Positions 43,376 through 54,668 of a stretch of DNA of 64,000 nucleotides are shown piece by piece. Each line of letters starts with the position of its first letter. The first letter of the stretch is position 1. The notes below the pieces were generated by a model that was given only the letters and a program-made list of their open reading frames with translations, was not told the origin of the DNA and made no database searches. Position numbers and translations under genes: made by a program. The stretch covers positions 560,001 through 624,000 of the forward strand of contig NC_088296.1 in the NCBI RefSeq assembly GCF_032854445.1. Reading direction: 5' to 3'. The stretch comes from Liolophura sinensis (taxonomy: Eukaryota > Mollusca > Polyplacophora > Chitonida > Chitonidae).

Positions 43376-43599
43376 GACAAATAGGCGGATTTCCGCGGAA
43401 CTCTAGTTTAACCTTGTTCTGAGAACTTCCTAGGTCCTGATCACATATTCGTTTGATAAATGTATCTGGCAAATAATCAGACACAAGACTCCCTTTTGAG
43501 TAATTAGAACAGTCTCTGTGAGACAAAATGCTTGACTGCATATAGTCTCCTTCATCTTTAATCTTTTTAGCCATAGCTCTTGTGGCTGCACAAGAAGGA

Positions 43600-43920
43600 A
43601 AGGTGTCGGAATAAAGAGGACACAGGATTACCTGACATTTGAACAGAGGAGACAACCTTTCCACCACCTAAGTCGTTGCCCAGCAGTAAAGAAACACCTT
43701 TAACAGGAAGACTTGACCTAAGCCCCGCTTTGACCTGTCCCGTAACTATGGCTTCAGAAAGAGTGTAGAGGTACAGAAAGAACTCTCCATTCAATACCCT
43801 GGACAAGATTAACATCACTAGTGGCCAACTCATCCCAAAATGGCAACACAAATGGCTAAGAATAGTGACTGGGATGCCCCAGTATCACGTAGAATTTGAA
43901 TGGGTACAGGCGAAGAACAA
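43600..43920 (-). pseudogene. Retroviral-type aspartic protease
   Basis: ILRDTGASQS near 43,880 is the active-site DTG(A/S) motif, and SLPVKGVSLLLGNDLGGGKV near 43,690 is the flap-to-C-terminal ILG-type motif. One frameshift separates them. The length of about 100 residues fits a retropepsin. Confidence 0.8.
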
Positions 43921-43979
43921 TTCTCATTTAGAGAAACAAATCCGTCTGACACAAAAGGAAGGAACTCTTCCCTCAATCC

Positions 43980-44600
43980 ATCAGACAACATTTTTCAAAA
44001 TGTTGAAAGTACTTATCTAATTCAACTTCATCAAAGGGCGGGACTAATCTAACTTACCTACTGACTATGAATCTAGAATCGGCGTTAGGATATTCGTTTC
44101 CCTAAATCCTCTTTCTAATTTTTTATAAATCATGCTGTCCTCCTCTCTCTCTCTTTCCTGAGCTTTAATTCTCATTCGCTCTTGTCGTAATCTAAATTCT
44201 CTTTTTTCTCTCTGTCTTTCTTTCTCAACTGGTTCCTTTTGCGTTTCTCTTTCGTCTCTCTGCCTTCTATCTCAGCTTGTTGCTTTTGCATTTCTAACTC
44301 CATTAATTTGATTTTTACCTCTGTTTCGCACATAGTTTTTGGCGGAGAAGAATCTGGGAATTGGCCCCAGTCATCCCCACTAAACACATCCTCCTCAACA
44401 CAAGGTTCCACTATTTTCTTAGCAATAACAGATTTTTTCTATGAAATTTTAACATCTGGTATTTCCAAATGTTGACCTAACTCAAGTAATTTAGGTTTCT
44501 TTAAAGCCTTTAGGTTTCTTTAGAGCCTTTAGAGCTTTAAAACCCTCAATGGTTGGATTTTCTACAATTGTGCTCATTGTTGATGAACTCATAAAAATTG
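43980..44600 (-). pseudogene. Gag-like coiled-coil region of the LTR element
   Basis: Very charged, Glu/Lys/Arg-rich coiled coil (VKIKLMELEMQKQQAEIEGR; RQERMRIKAQEREREED), preceded by an acidic segment (CVEEDVFSGDDWGQFPD). No zinc knuckle is seen. It lies between the primer site and protease, the place of gag. Confidence 0.6.
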
Positions 44601-44634
44601 CCACAAAATTCATTTTTTTCCTTCTTTTCAGGTG

Positions 44635-44652
44635 TTCCCGGACAAGCCCCCA
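44635..44652 (-). promoter_or_regulatory. Primer-binding site, tRNA-Pro type
   Basis: The minus strand reads TGGGGGCTTGTCCGGGAA. This is the tRNA-Pro primer site known from gammaretroviruses (TGGGGGCTCGTCCGGGAT) with two differences. It lies 4 bases after a CA that would be the LTR end. Confidence 0.75.
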
Positions 44653-44656
44653 CCTA

Positions 44657-45250
44657 TGTTACGAGTCAGCAACACTGAGCACAGATGACTATGACACCAG
44701 TATAAATTAATGACAATGCGTTAATACTGTAACAAAATTAACCCTGTACAACTACAACACATTTCTACAATTACAACACATTTGCACAATTATAACACAT
44801 TTCCACAATAAAGGACAGAGTACCTAGCTAAAGAGCTACAGTCCTGGATTTAGAAATGTCCCTTTCATGCGGTTCCGGAGTGATCCGGGGAAACAGGCGA
44901 AGTCCTGATACAAGGTCCTATGTCCTTGCGCGAAAGTCTTCCGCATAATGGGTCAGATATGATGGCAGCGGTGGGATGGGGGAACTCCTCCCGATAACGG
45001 GAGAAACTTCCACCATCCCACCGCGGCCACCATATCTGATCCGCTACCGTATTATCATATCAGTGTTATAAGTCGCTCAGTCCTAATCTACATGTTGCAT
45101 AGTAACGCCCGATCAATAAACCGAGTCGTAATCCGATATTGCCCTACATGTATAGCGTATGCACAGTTGTGCATGCAAGTATGACACTCTTCAGCACTAT
45201 ATACACACAGCTATAGCACTTGACTGTCTGGATGTTTACAGTTTGACATG
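44657..45250 (-). repeat. Putative 5' LTR (outer limit uncertain)
   Basis: The sequence next to the primer site should be the LTR; on the plus strand it begins TGTTACGAG. Only one copy is in the window, so the far end (given here as about 45,250) is a guess. Confidence 0.4.
44949..45043. repeat. Long imperfect hairpin in the putative LTR
   Basis: The arm GGTCAGATATGATGGCAGCG...GGGATGG...CTCCTCCCG pairs with CGGGAG...CCACCATCCCACCGCGGCCACCATATCTGATC. Arms are about 43 bp with few mismatches and a short loop around GATAA. Confidence 0.8.
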
Positions 45251-45529
45251 CTCGGGCGATCATGATTGCTTAGGCAAGTTGCCTTAAGACCATACCGCAT
45301 GAGGAACACCCTGTGTCACTTTTGACTTTTTATCCGCCATGTTTGCTGTCTTCCCTCTGTCGGAAAATGTTATCTTCCTCGGCATTTGTTACAACAAGTT
45401 AATAGATGCGTTTGCTCACTCTTACCTATGTCGAAGACCGCCTGTCTTTAGTGAGCTAGTCAATCTATCAACGAGTGGATCTATTAAAAATGTATCCAAA
45501 ACAACCATGTCCTTGCACTAAGTTGTACA

Positions 45530-45700
45530 GAATGAGCCATGGTACTAAGGATAGTGTACGTTGCTACGTCTGAGCATAGATACGAACAGTTAGAATAAAA
45601 CCCTAACTGAGGAAAATTGACAATAGGCCGGATTTCACCGGTTATTCTTTTCACTTGCTACCACTGCCGGGACTGTTCTGGGTTTATTCTCGTTTTTTTA
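45530..45700 (+). repeat. Dispersed repeat R1, copy 4
   Basis: GAGCCATGGTACTAAGG, then ACAGTTAGAATAAAACCCTAACTGAGGAAAATTGACAATAGGCCGGATTTCACCGG, matching copies at 395-605 and 2235-2360. Confidence 0.6.
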
Positions 45701-46075
45701 TAGGACAGAGAAGATCATACGAATACAAATCAATGAACAAATGATTGTGGTTTGTGGTTTATCCACATCGTACGGCATGTTTAAATCACGAAGCAGCACA
45801 CTCAAAAGAACTTTACACCAGTACACTCAAAGATAAGGCCCCTAACCCATAAAACTGCACACTGAAACAGTGTTAGTCTTGTGCAGCGCCGAAAGATCTT
45901 CACTCAAGTAATATGTTAGTCAGAGTACCGATTAACAGGGGTAGAACTTCCCTCTAGTACTGTATTAGCCTGAATGTTATGTATATGGAATACCGACAGG
46001 ACCCCGCCATAGCACTGTGTCAGGCGATGTTTGTCTTGCTCGCCTTTTGCTGGATATAACAAACAAAAAACTCAC
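45701..46075. other. Intron 1 end, nothing recognised
   Basis: AT-rich with no motifs. Confidence 0.5.
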
Positions 46076-46201
46076 CGAGCTGCTCGAGTTAACATCGGCG
46101 CCGCTCATCACAAGATCTTTAAGCTTTTGAAGATCTCCATTGTAGGCAGCCGTGATTAGAAATCCACAATTCGATATGCATGTAGACCTAGCCGTCGCCA
46201 T
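46076..46201 (-). CDS. Ankyrin-repeat gene, first coding exon
   Basis: ATG at 46,201 opens a 42-codon exon (MATARSTCISNCGFLITAAY) that ends ADVNSSSS at a GTGAGT donor, phase 0. It contains one N-terminal ankyrin repeat (LITAAYNGDLQKLKDLVMSG). An upstream in-frame ATG at 46,255 adds MRGVSPLLFSFF but has no better support; I prefer 46,201 because it starts directly before the globular sequence. A TATA-like TTTATTTATAG lies about 55 bp upstream on the minus strand. Product: a cytosolic or scaffold protein with at least nine repeats; the partner is unknown. Confidence 0.7.
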
Positions 46202-46500
46202 CTTAATGGAATCTAAAATAAAAAAGCTAAAAAGTAGAGGGGAAACACCTCTCAAGCTATAAATAAAAATGAACTCACATATATCTAGGTTATATGGTTG
46301 TTGGACACGAACACAACATTATATTGAAGTATCGCGTGTGAGGGAAGTCAAGTCTTCAATTTAGTACGTAACCCAAAAATAATTGTACATTAAATATGAA
46401 CTATAAGTCTGCTGCTGTTATATCTCGACTTTAGACAACTGCCTTGGCTGCTGAAATTGGCTAAAAGTTAAATATAAAAAACGGCGCAATAACAGTGTAA
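46202..46500. other. Upstream region of the ankyrin gene
   Basis: Probable 5' UTR and promoter area; no CpG-rich stretch or clear regulatory motif apart from the TATA-like sequence at about 46,256-46,266. Confidence 0.35.
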
Positions 46501-46501
46501 G

Positions 46502-46640
46502 CTAATACACTTTCGAACAACTGGGCCCTGGTGGTCGAGTGGTTGGCGTGGAAGTACAGCAATATGACTCAGGAACCTCTGCAGTAACCTAGTGAGTAGT
46601 GCCAGCCTTGAAGATGGGAGAACCTGGTCGCAGCGACAGT
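46502..46640 (+). mobile_element. Possible tRNA-derived SINE head
   Basis: CCTGGTGGTCGAGTGGTTGGCGTGGAAG fits a tRNA Ser/Leu-like 5' half, and TGGTCGAGTGG agrees with the pol III A box. No matching B box was found, so it is a decayed copy at best. Confidence 0.35.
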
Positions 46641-46643
46641 ATA

Positions 46644-46770
46644 AATGTTGGTCACCCACTGACTGACCAAAAAAACTGGTCAGAATTATCTGGTCAAAAG
46701 AAAAAACCTGGTTACACAACCTCTGAACATAATTGTTTGGGTCACCTGTATCTGTCACAATTTTTTTCCA
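46644..46770 (+). repeat. Direct repeat pair, copy 1
   Basis: GGTCACCCACTGACTGACCAA...CTGGTCAAAAG...AACATAATTGTTTGGGTCACC. A related copy is at 47,202-47,315. Confidence 0.6.
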
Positions 46771-47201
46771 ACACAAAGATATTTCTGCACGAGGATGTAC
46801 TCATATATATCAGAAGTTATTTCTTGTCCAGCCGACCTAGTTATTTGTGGTCAGTTCGACGAAAACATTTTTGGTCGAACAGACCATAAATTTAAGTTAA
46901 TCGATTTGAAAAGCTGCCAAAGGTCGTTGGTTCCCCTTGGGACCTGCCCGATTTCTACCCTAAATAATGTTGGCTGTCACCATTAAAAGTAGTTATGAGT
47001 ATTACGTAAAACAATAACCAAATAAATACAATGAACAGCAAGACAACAGATTGTGTAGTATTCGAATGTAACGAAGTAAGATTCTGTACGTATGCATGTC
47101 ACATAGGTCATTAGGTGTGTGTACATTGTGCCTTCTTGTTTTTCACTTTGCTCCTTTCACTGTGAGGTGAATTTGGTTACTGTGGCCAAAATAAATTTTC
47201 G

Positions 47202-47315
47202 TCGCTCACTGACTGACCAAGATAACCTGGGTAAAAATCATGTGCTCAAAAATGAAAAAGCTGGTCACTCATCCGTTGACCATAATTGTTTTGGTCACTA
47301 GTATTTGCGATCAAA
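47202..47315 (+). repeat. Direct repeat pair, copy 2
   Basis: CGCTCACTGACTGACCAAGA...GTGCTCAAAAATG...GACCATAATTGTTTTGGTCACTAG, a diverged copy of 46,644-46,770. Confidence 0.6.
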
Positions 47316-48590
47316 TATAACATAACCACAAAATTCATCCTGTGAAATTGAATTATAATGGAAAGCAGCCTATTGCCGGCCTGTTAACGTACCAACATGC
47401 TAACAGTGCTTTGATCTTTGATTTGTTTTAATTCTGGTCTTTTGTCGACGTCCGGTAACGAAATGCATTCAAGACAAAGACTTAGTCATGTGTATGGCTT
47501 AGATTTAATATTCTACGTCTTTCACGTTAAAATAAAGTAAATTCAATATATATTCCTTTCCGTAATTTAGCGCGAAAAAAACAGTAACAGTAAAAGAGAA
47601 ACAAAATAAATAACTTCACCAATAATTTATGGTGATGTTATTTTCAAATTAGATAGTTTGATTAATTTGAGGCCACGGTCAATACGGTACATTTATTAAC
47701 AGAAGTGTATATCTAAATGCAATGTCTTTACCTAAGGTCAAAATAATGAACTATGTGCGAATATTGTGCCATTGACATGTAGGCCTCTTTATCGAGAGTA
47801 TAGTACGCGTATTCTCCACTATTTAATGCTTGCGGAAATGATTAAGACGTGTAGTTATCATAATTATGTTCGGTGTTGTAACATGAAGTATTCAGCGATG
47901 CACACATAGGTTGCATTATGTATGGTTCTTCACACTGTTTAATTGTTCGGAAATACAGGAAGAAATGTACAGTGCAACCCTGCTAGAACGGCTTTGCTCT
48001 CTAGGTCCTGACATCAGATCTTGCTTTGACAAGGTTTTACACCAGGTCATCTGAGACAGTCTACACCATGGCAGCCTCCACATCTGTATGTACAACTCAA
48101 GTCACTGTTACGTCAATCGTACATTTACCAGCTTTCCACTTTAAGCGACAATGGCCGCCATTTGCAAAAGCGAAGCTAAATCACTGCATTGCTTTATTGT
48201 TTTCCAATCGTCTATCATATTGTAGCATATTTTGTATGTCTCTGTAACTATGACGCGCCACGCGGACGTTAAGTGCTTGGATGTATGGACTAGAGCCCAC
48301 CCGAATGTTTTCAGAAGATCATTAAATGTTAAGTACCATATACAAATTTTTCGCATGGCTGTTGTTGTTGCCACATTATTTTTTGCCTACTTCAACCCGT
48401 TATGAAGCCCTTCGTTTCTGTAGAAAAAGAGATTAGGAATAGGCTTACCGGATGATGAGGTATTATATTTTCATAAAGCATATTATAGTCATTGTGTTTT
48501 ACCACCTCACAGTGACATACAGAAAGAAAATAAACATCATGGACAAACTCCTTGCAGTGCCAGCACATGCTATTTCTCGGCAAGTCAAAG
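47316..48590. other. Non-coding, nothing recognised
   Basis: AT-rich sequence upstream of the ankyrin gene. The ORFs are short and motif-free. Confidence 0.5.
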
Positions 48591-48960
48591 TTGATTTCTA
48601 GTCCTATGTCACCCGTGGGGTTTCCGGGATGATAAAAGTAAGACCTCAGATCTCTAGGTAAGCTTGTCGCAAAAGTCGACTAACCTAGAGCTCTCCTGTG
48701 TGACCCGGTGAATATAATAGACTCACATCTTCCCGGTTGTGCGAGAGGCAACCGGGAAGCGACCTGTTTGCCGTGGGTTGCGACCTGTAATCTACGAGGA
48801 TGGGATACTGGTGGCTGAGGAGATATATCTTGAGAGATCCTCACGCCCAACACGCCACTTTGGCCCTTACTTGGAGAGAGACGGGAGGTCGGATGGGCGC
48901 GGTCCGATCAATCGGCTTGGTCATGTCTTGCCTCTGCGTGGTCCCAAAATTTCTCCATGA
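48590..48960 (+). other. Unidentified GC-richer block with hairpin and short ORF
   Basis: This stretch is richer in G+C than its surroundings and carries a 73-codon ORF (48,739-48,960) that is basic and Gly/Arg-rich (RPTRHFGPYLERDGRSDGRG). It begins with GTGGGGTTTCCGGGATGATAA and AGCTTGTCGCAAAAGTCGACTAA, phrases that look like a mollusc interspersed repeat. Probably a transposon piece lying upstream of the LINE at 49.3 kb. Confidence 0.4.
48729..48759. repeat. Perfect 11-bp hairpin
   Basis: CTTCCCGGTTG, a 9-base loop, then CAACCGGGAAG. It is followed by two copies of GCGACCTG. Confidence 0.85.
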
Positions 48961-49267
48961 CACTATTACTTAGAAAAAATGTTATTTCTGAAATTCCGTT
49001 TGCGTGATGGTGGTGGTTCATGAGTCAATCTAGTGGTGTGTACTTGATGTGCCACATTCATCATTGGGTAGGAGACAGGTGTGCTCGTGGTGGGGAATTG
49101 GGTGTGCATGTTAAGGCTATCTATTCGAGTCCTTGATGTGTTTTCCTGCTGGGTATCCCCGGGTTCAGGCATCATTCTTGTTGGCACTCCGTGGTAGGTG
49201 GGGGACACGTGGGGTGAATTTTTATATATCTACCATGTCTTCATTAAACCCTCATTTTTGTTGCTCT

Positions 49268-52200
49268 GCATACAGAGCTTCCGGCTGTGGCCGTTGGTGA
49301 TTCGTTGTCTGAAACAGTCACATTATGTTCAGTGTATATACCTCCGAACACTTTGTTGTCACCCTTGAAGTTACATAATTTAAAAGTAAAAATTATTTAA
49401 ACCTTTTATAGTAATGGGATATTTTAATTGGAGCAGTAATAACATAAATAATAAGGGCAAGATAGTCGAAGACTTCTTATCTAAAGTAGAACTGTGTTAT
49501 TTCAATGATGGTTCTAACACCTATTTACATCCAGGTAATGGCACTTATTCTGCTATCGATCTCACTATCACAGATCCATCACTTCTCCCGATTTTTCTTG
49601 GAAGGTGCATGACGATCTTTGTGTTAGTGATCATTTTCCTATTATCCTAGAGCATATCACTTCTAGTTCTTTAGAACGTGTAGCTAGGTGGAAGTTCGAT
49701 AAAGCAGATTGAATCGCATTTGAGATGTTCTGTGAGGCTGATATCACTCCAGAGACACTCAATACAGCAGATGATAGTATATTAAAATTTAACGACCTTG
49801 TTTTACGAGCTGCCGATAGAACTATCCCTAAACCCTTGACAAATCCAAAATCGAAAAGTAAACCCTGGTATGATAATGACTGTCGCAAAGCCATAAAGGA
49901 TCGTAAAAAGGCCGAGCGCAGATTTAATCATCGTCCTACTGATAATAACTTAAACCAGGTTCGTGCATTTAGAGCTAAGGCTCGGCAATTACTCAAGTCC
50001 AAGAGACAATCTTGTTGGCGGAACTTTGTTTCAGGCATTACGTCAAAAACACCTATGCGTAAGGTCTGGTACATGGTTTAGAAACTTAAGGGCAAAAATA
50101 ATAAAGCCAAAGTCCAGAATTTTAAAGATGGAGATAATATATTAACCTCTCCATCTGATATAGCCAATAAATTAGCTGAGAAAATTTCCAAGAAATCTTC
50201 TTCTGGGAACTATACTAAAGAATTCCAAGACATTAAAAACCAGAAGGAGAAAATGAAATTGCCTTTTTCTTATAATCGTCCTTTTAATATCGAGGAGCTT
50301 ACAACTGCATTAAAAAGGCCCACCATACTGCTTGTGGTCCTTAAAAAGTATATTATAAGTTTCTGAACCATTTACCACCTGAGCCACTGGAGAGTCTGTT
50401 GGACTTGCTTAATGATATTTGGACAACTGGTAATTTTCCACCCTCATGGAGGAAGGCGTGTATTATCTCGGTCCCCAAACCGGGTAAGGATCATACTGAT
50501 CCAAATAATTACCGTCCCATAGCTTTTACCAGCTGTGTTTGTAAGATTATGGAATGGATGATCAACGATAGATTTGATTGGCTTCTCGAAACCAACAAGC
50601 TTTTATCTAATATTTAGTGTGGTTTTCGTCAAGGTCGATCTACTTTAGATCACCTTGTTCGATTTGAAGCTTTTATTCGTGATGGGTTTGTTAATAAAGA
50701 ACATGTGGTTTCGATATTTTTCGGCCTAGAAAAGGCCTACGACATCACATGGAAATACGGTATTTTAAAAGACTTCGCGGATATGGATTTAAAAGGTTGC
50801 TTACTTTTATTTATATCTCAATTTTTATCTAATTGTCAGTTCAAGGTACGGGTTGGGTCCATTCCTTCTGACTCTTGCGAGCAGGAAATGGGTGTACCCC
50901 AGGGCAGCACTCTATCACCAACTCTGTTTGGCATAAAAATAAATATCCTAGCAAAAACATTAACATCAGGCATAGAGGGTTCTTTATGTTGATGACTTCC
51001 TTATATCCTACCGAGCTAAGAGTATGAATAACCTCGAACGTCAGTTGCAGCTTTGTCTCAATAAAATCGAGAAATGGGCAACTGAAAACAGCTTTAGATT
51101 TTTAACGTCTAAAACCGTCGGTGTACATTTTTACAATAAACGGAAACTTCATCTTGACTCTGAGCTTAATTTTTGTGGTGAACAGGTTAAAATTATTGGA
51201 GAAACAAAATTTTTAGGTATACTATTTGATAGTAAGATATATTTTATACCTCATATTAAAATGCTTAAAGCTAAATGTACAAGGGCTCTCGATATAATTA
51301 AGGTCGTGTCTAGCACCGATTGGGGTGCTGACGGATCAATTTTACTTAATTTATATCGTTCTCTGGTGAGGTCTAAATTGGACTATGGATCCATCATTTA
51401 CGGTTCCGCTAGGAAGTCGTACATTAAACTGTTGGATCCTGTTGATCACCAAGGTTTGAGGCTCAGCCTTGGTGCTTTTGGAACCTCACCAGAAGAGAGT
51501 TTATACGTGGAGGCTGATGAGCCTTCTTTACGTCAGAGAGGTATCAAACTGAGCCTTAATTATGCTGCAAAGCTTTAAAGCGCATAGAACAAACCCTGCC
51601 TACGACTGTGTTTTCAATCCATTATACGTAGACAAATATAATAAATGTCCTAACAAGATCCCTTTGTTCGGTGTTCGTGTTAGGGGCCATATTGTGGAAG
51701 TCAACATTAAACTTGGGAACATAGCTCGGGTGTCTTTTCCGGAGTCTCCTCCCTGGCTTCTTCACCTAAACTAATATTTGATCTACGAAAACATAATAAA
51801 TCACATACAAATCCTCTTATAATTCAGCAAAGTTTTGCGGAAATCAAGGCTAATTATACGGATTGCAAATTTATATATACTGATGGGTCAAAAGATGGGG
51901 ACAGGGTTGCGGCTGCGGCTGTCTTAGATCAGCGGGTCACTTCTCTTCGTCTTCCACCCTCATCTTCTATCTTTTCTGCAGAGGCCAGAGTAATACTCTT
52001 GGTCTTATCATATGTTTCCTCTGGGCGTGCCCAGAGGGCAGTGATATGAACTGACTCGTCCTCTTGTCTTTTGGCAATTGAGAATAATAAATTTAAAAAT
52101 CCTGTAATTCTTGAGATTATAGCCTTGCATAGAAAACTGGTTACAAGATATCATATTCTGTTAGATACCAAGTCATATTGGTATTCATGGAAACACAGTC

Positions 52201-52560
52201 GTAGACAGGGAAGCGAAGGCTGCCTTAAATAAACCTGTATCTCATTTTAAAGTCCTGTATTCTGACTTTCGCCCAAATATTATTAAATATATTCGTCGCC
52301 TTTGGCAGGGTGAATGGAACTTGCAGATCCATAACAAACTGCATGCTATTCATCCTGTCATTGGCTACAATTCTTATACTTGTGGAATGTCTCTTAGAGA
52401 CCAAGTAGTTTTAACGAGGTGTCGCATTGGGCATTCTCATCTAAAACACAATTTCATCTTTCATCAAACATATCCTGGTTGACTGTGTGGACTTTACCCA
52501 TGTTCGGCAAAAATTTTACACAGTTAACTCCATATATGATTTATTTGACAGCATCGCTGG
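49268..52560 (+). pseudogene. LINE ORF2 remains: endonuclease, RT, RNase H
   Basis: The endonuclease half spans 49,268-49,690 (CSVYIPPN; NDGSNTYLHPGNGTYSAIDL). A linker follows (49,725-50,081; KPWYDNDCRKAIKDRKKAER). RT spans 50,280-51,580 (DPNNYRPIAFTSCVCKIMEW, GVPQGSTLSPTLF, YVDDF near 50,987 after a frameshift, FLGILFDSKIYF). The RT tail is at 51,562-51,774. RNase H spans 51,840-52,230 (IYTDGSKDGDRVAAAAVLD; SAEARVILL), with a decayed C-terminal region to 52,560. At least six frameshifts or stops. It is older than the minus-strand LINE. Confidence 0.85.
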
Positions 52561-52875
52561 CGTTGTTGTCATAAAATATTTTATAGGCCATTGACCTTTA
52601 TCATAAAATCTAAATTTTAATTGTCGTAAATATTTATAGATAAAGTTAGATACATATAGATTTCTAGATAAACTATTTTTAAAATATGATGGTTTTCGAG
52701 TTTGAACTCTTATTTTTCTTTTATTTGGTTTTAAACATGTCTGTACTTTTTGTTTTACTCTTGATGTTCACACTATCATACCAAAAACCTTAACCGTCTG
52801 GTGTTGTCACTTTGTTGTCGCCACGATATGGCTGAAATTGCCGATGTGGCGTTAAGCCATAATCATTCATTCTAG
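49268..52875 (+). mobile_element. Second I/Nimb-like LINE, 5'-truncated
   Basis: Plus strand, same domain set and strong resemblance to the ORF2 at 14.8-18.4 kb but clearly a different family member. The 5' end starts inside the endonuclease (TELPAVAVGDSL). The 3' end is CACGATATGGCTGAAATTGCCGATGTGGCGTTAAGCCATAATCATTCATTC, the typical mollusc LINE tail with an ATTC-type repeat. A clear target duplication was not identified. Confidence 0.8.
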
Positions 52876-52914
52876 TCCTATGTGTTACTTTGAATCATAG
52901 TTATGTTTCTATGC

Positions 52915-52918
<4 letters not shown>

Positions 52919-52987
<69 letters not shown>
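52919..52987. repeat. (AT)n microsatellite
   Basis: About 34 AT units just after the LINE 3' end. Confidence 0.95.
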
Positions 52988-52989
<2 letters not shown>

Positions 52990-54364
52990 AGACCAAGTAC
53001 TGGGCTTACAGTACAGTGCAATGCAAAACTTTGTACAAATAAACTATCATAATTTCTGTTTAGCCATCAATATTTCTTCATTATTTTGACCTCTTATATC
53101 CAGCAGTATGCAAAATGGCAGGGGGAGGGAGCATGGTGTCAACACTTTTTTTCACACCTGCGCCCCACATCCATGTCGCCAAATTGCTAAAATGGAAATT
53201 GAAATTTAATAGCCCGCGATAAATAGCGCTCAGAATGAATATACCATACAGTAACCTCGTTCTGTCAGCATCTTACTGTTTTGAAAGTTGCTAGGATCTC
53301 CAGTAACTTTTGTTATATTCTCCAAATTCATTTACTACGTGGTTGGAAGGTTTTCATGGCGGCAAAGCACTGGCACGTTCGAATAAATGTACACGAAATC
53401 CCTGAAGTTTGGTTAATAAAAGTTTGGATTTTTAACGCTTTATAGTGTAAATAAATATACTGAACTCGCGTTACAAAGACTGATAAATAAAAAACACAGA
53501 TATACGGGAGTTACAAAAATGAATGATGCAGATATTTAATATGATGTTTACATACACTGACACTGTTCAAACACCATTAGTAACGTACATTTTATAAAAA
53601 GTACATGGGTTTAGAATTTGCAGTTTTTAGATAAGTGATAAAAAACAGCGGGAAAGAATTATGTTGAGTAGAGAAAGATATATTTTCTCCTTTTGAAAAT
53701 ATAAGTTTATTTAGTAGGCCTACATGAACAGTGAAACAATGTGGTTGCTTTGTAAAGTAATAAATATAATTTTCCGTTAAACCGTTGCGATATCTTTCAC
53801 ATAAGATAATATTTTTACACCCTTTATCCATCTGTATTCATTTGATAATGTGCTCGTTTACCCTTCCCTATAACAGTTGTGTAATGACGAGTACGTTACT
53901 ATAACTGTACGAATTCGTGAGGAATTGAACTTGAATTTTGAGTTTGCAGCTAGTTCGTTGTGATTGTTTGAGACGCATTAGCTGAAAATAAATAGTACTT
54001 ATTTTGTTTTTATGATGCCTTGTGCTTTGCTCATTAGACAGTTTTGCACGTTACGTTTGTTCAGTTTATTTGAATATAAATCACTTGGCAGCATGAAGAT
54101 CAACTGCAATGCGTAAGAGTTAATTTGTTTTCATCTGACTTAAAACGTTGTGAAGAAAAATGTATTTCTGGATAATGTCTGCCGTGTTTCTACAAAACCA
54201 AAACGAACGATGGCAGAATTTAAATAAGCAAAGTCACCCAGTCATATCAACATTTTTTATTTCACCATTAGCAGCCTTTGCTGTAACCTATGTATCTTAC
54301 ATACGCAGAATGTCCTGCGGATTGATCAATCTGAAGCAGAATACAGGCAGTTCTCATTGCAACA
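52988..54364. other. Non-coding, nothing recognised
   Basis: AT-rich. No trace of a left terminal repeat for the Polinton relic was found here. Confidence 0.5.
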
Positions 54365-54668
54365 GTTTTAAATCAACGTGGGTTCCCCTTGGAAAAACTT
54401 GTACAGCGCCCTCAAGTAGTCGTGAAGCCGCTCACCCAGGTTGAAACAGTAGACCTCGGTGTCTGAACAATACCCATCACCGCCGCTAATACGTCTTGTT
54501 AAACTGAAGCATGGAGCAAAGGCTCACAATGTGCTCGAAATGACCGCAATAGGGGCCTTCCAGCAGATCGAGGATAAAGACAGTTTTACCGCATCCCGTC
54601 TGCCCACAGATGACTGCGCTGTGGGCCTCTTTGCGGCAATCAATACAGGGCGCTGACGAACCTGTCAT
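54365..54668 (-). pseudogene. Relic packaging ATPase, N-terminal part
   Basis: Open from 54,668 to 54,486 with Walker A AVICGQTGCGKTVFILDLLE. The continuation to about 54,365 is decayed (the region matching CFDPGERLNECL reads as FNLGERLHDYL). The Walker B region is deleted. Confidence 0.8.

Larger units (their letters stand above)
41729..44657 (-). mobile_element. Ty3/gypsy-type LTR element with PR-INT-RT order (Gmr1-like), truncated
   Basis: On the minus strand from the right: primer site (44,635-44,652), gag-like coiled region, protease (DTGAS and LLGNDLGGGKV), integrase with zinc-binding and core motifs, then the N-terminal end of a gypsy-type RT. There is no space for an RT between protease and integrase, so integrase precedes RT. 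That is the copia-like order known in gypsy-related Gmr1-like elements. The RT stops after its first motifs and no second LTR is seen, so the 3' half is lost. Many stops and shifts are present. Confidence 0.75.

Noticed and set aside
44663-45250. Exact LTR boundaries
   Set aside because: Only one LTR-like copy is present, so no outer limit or target duplication can be proven.
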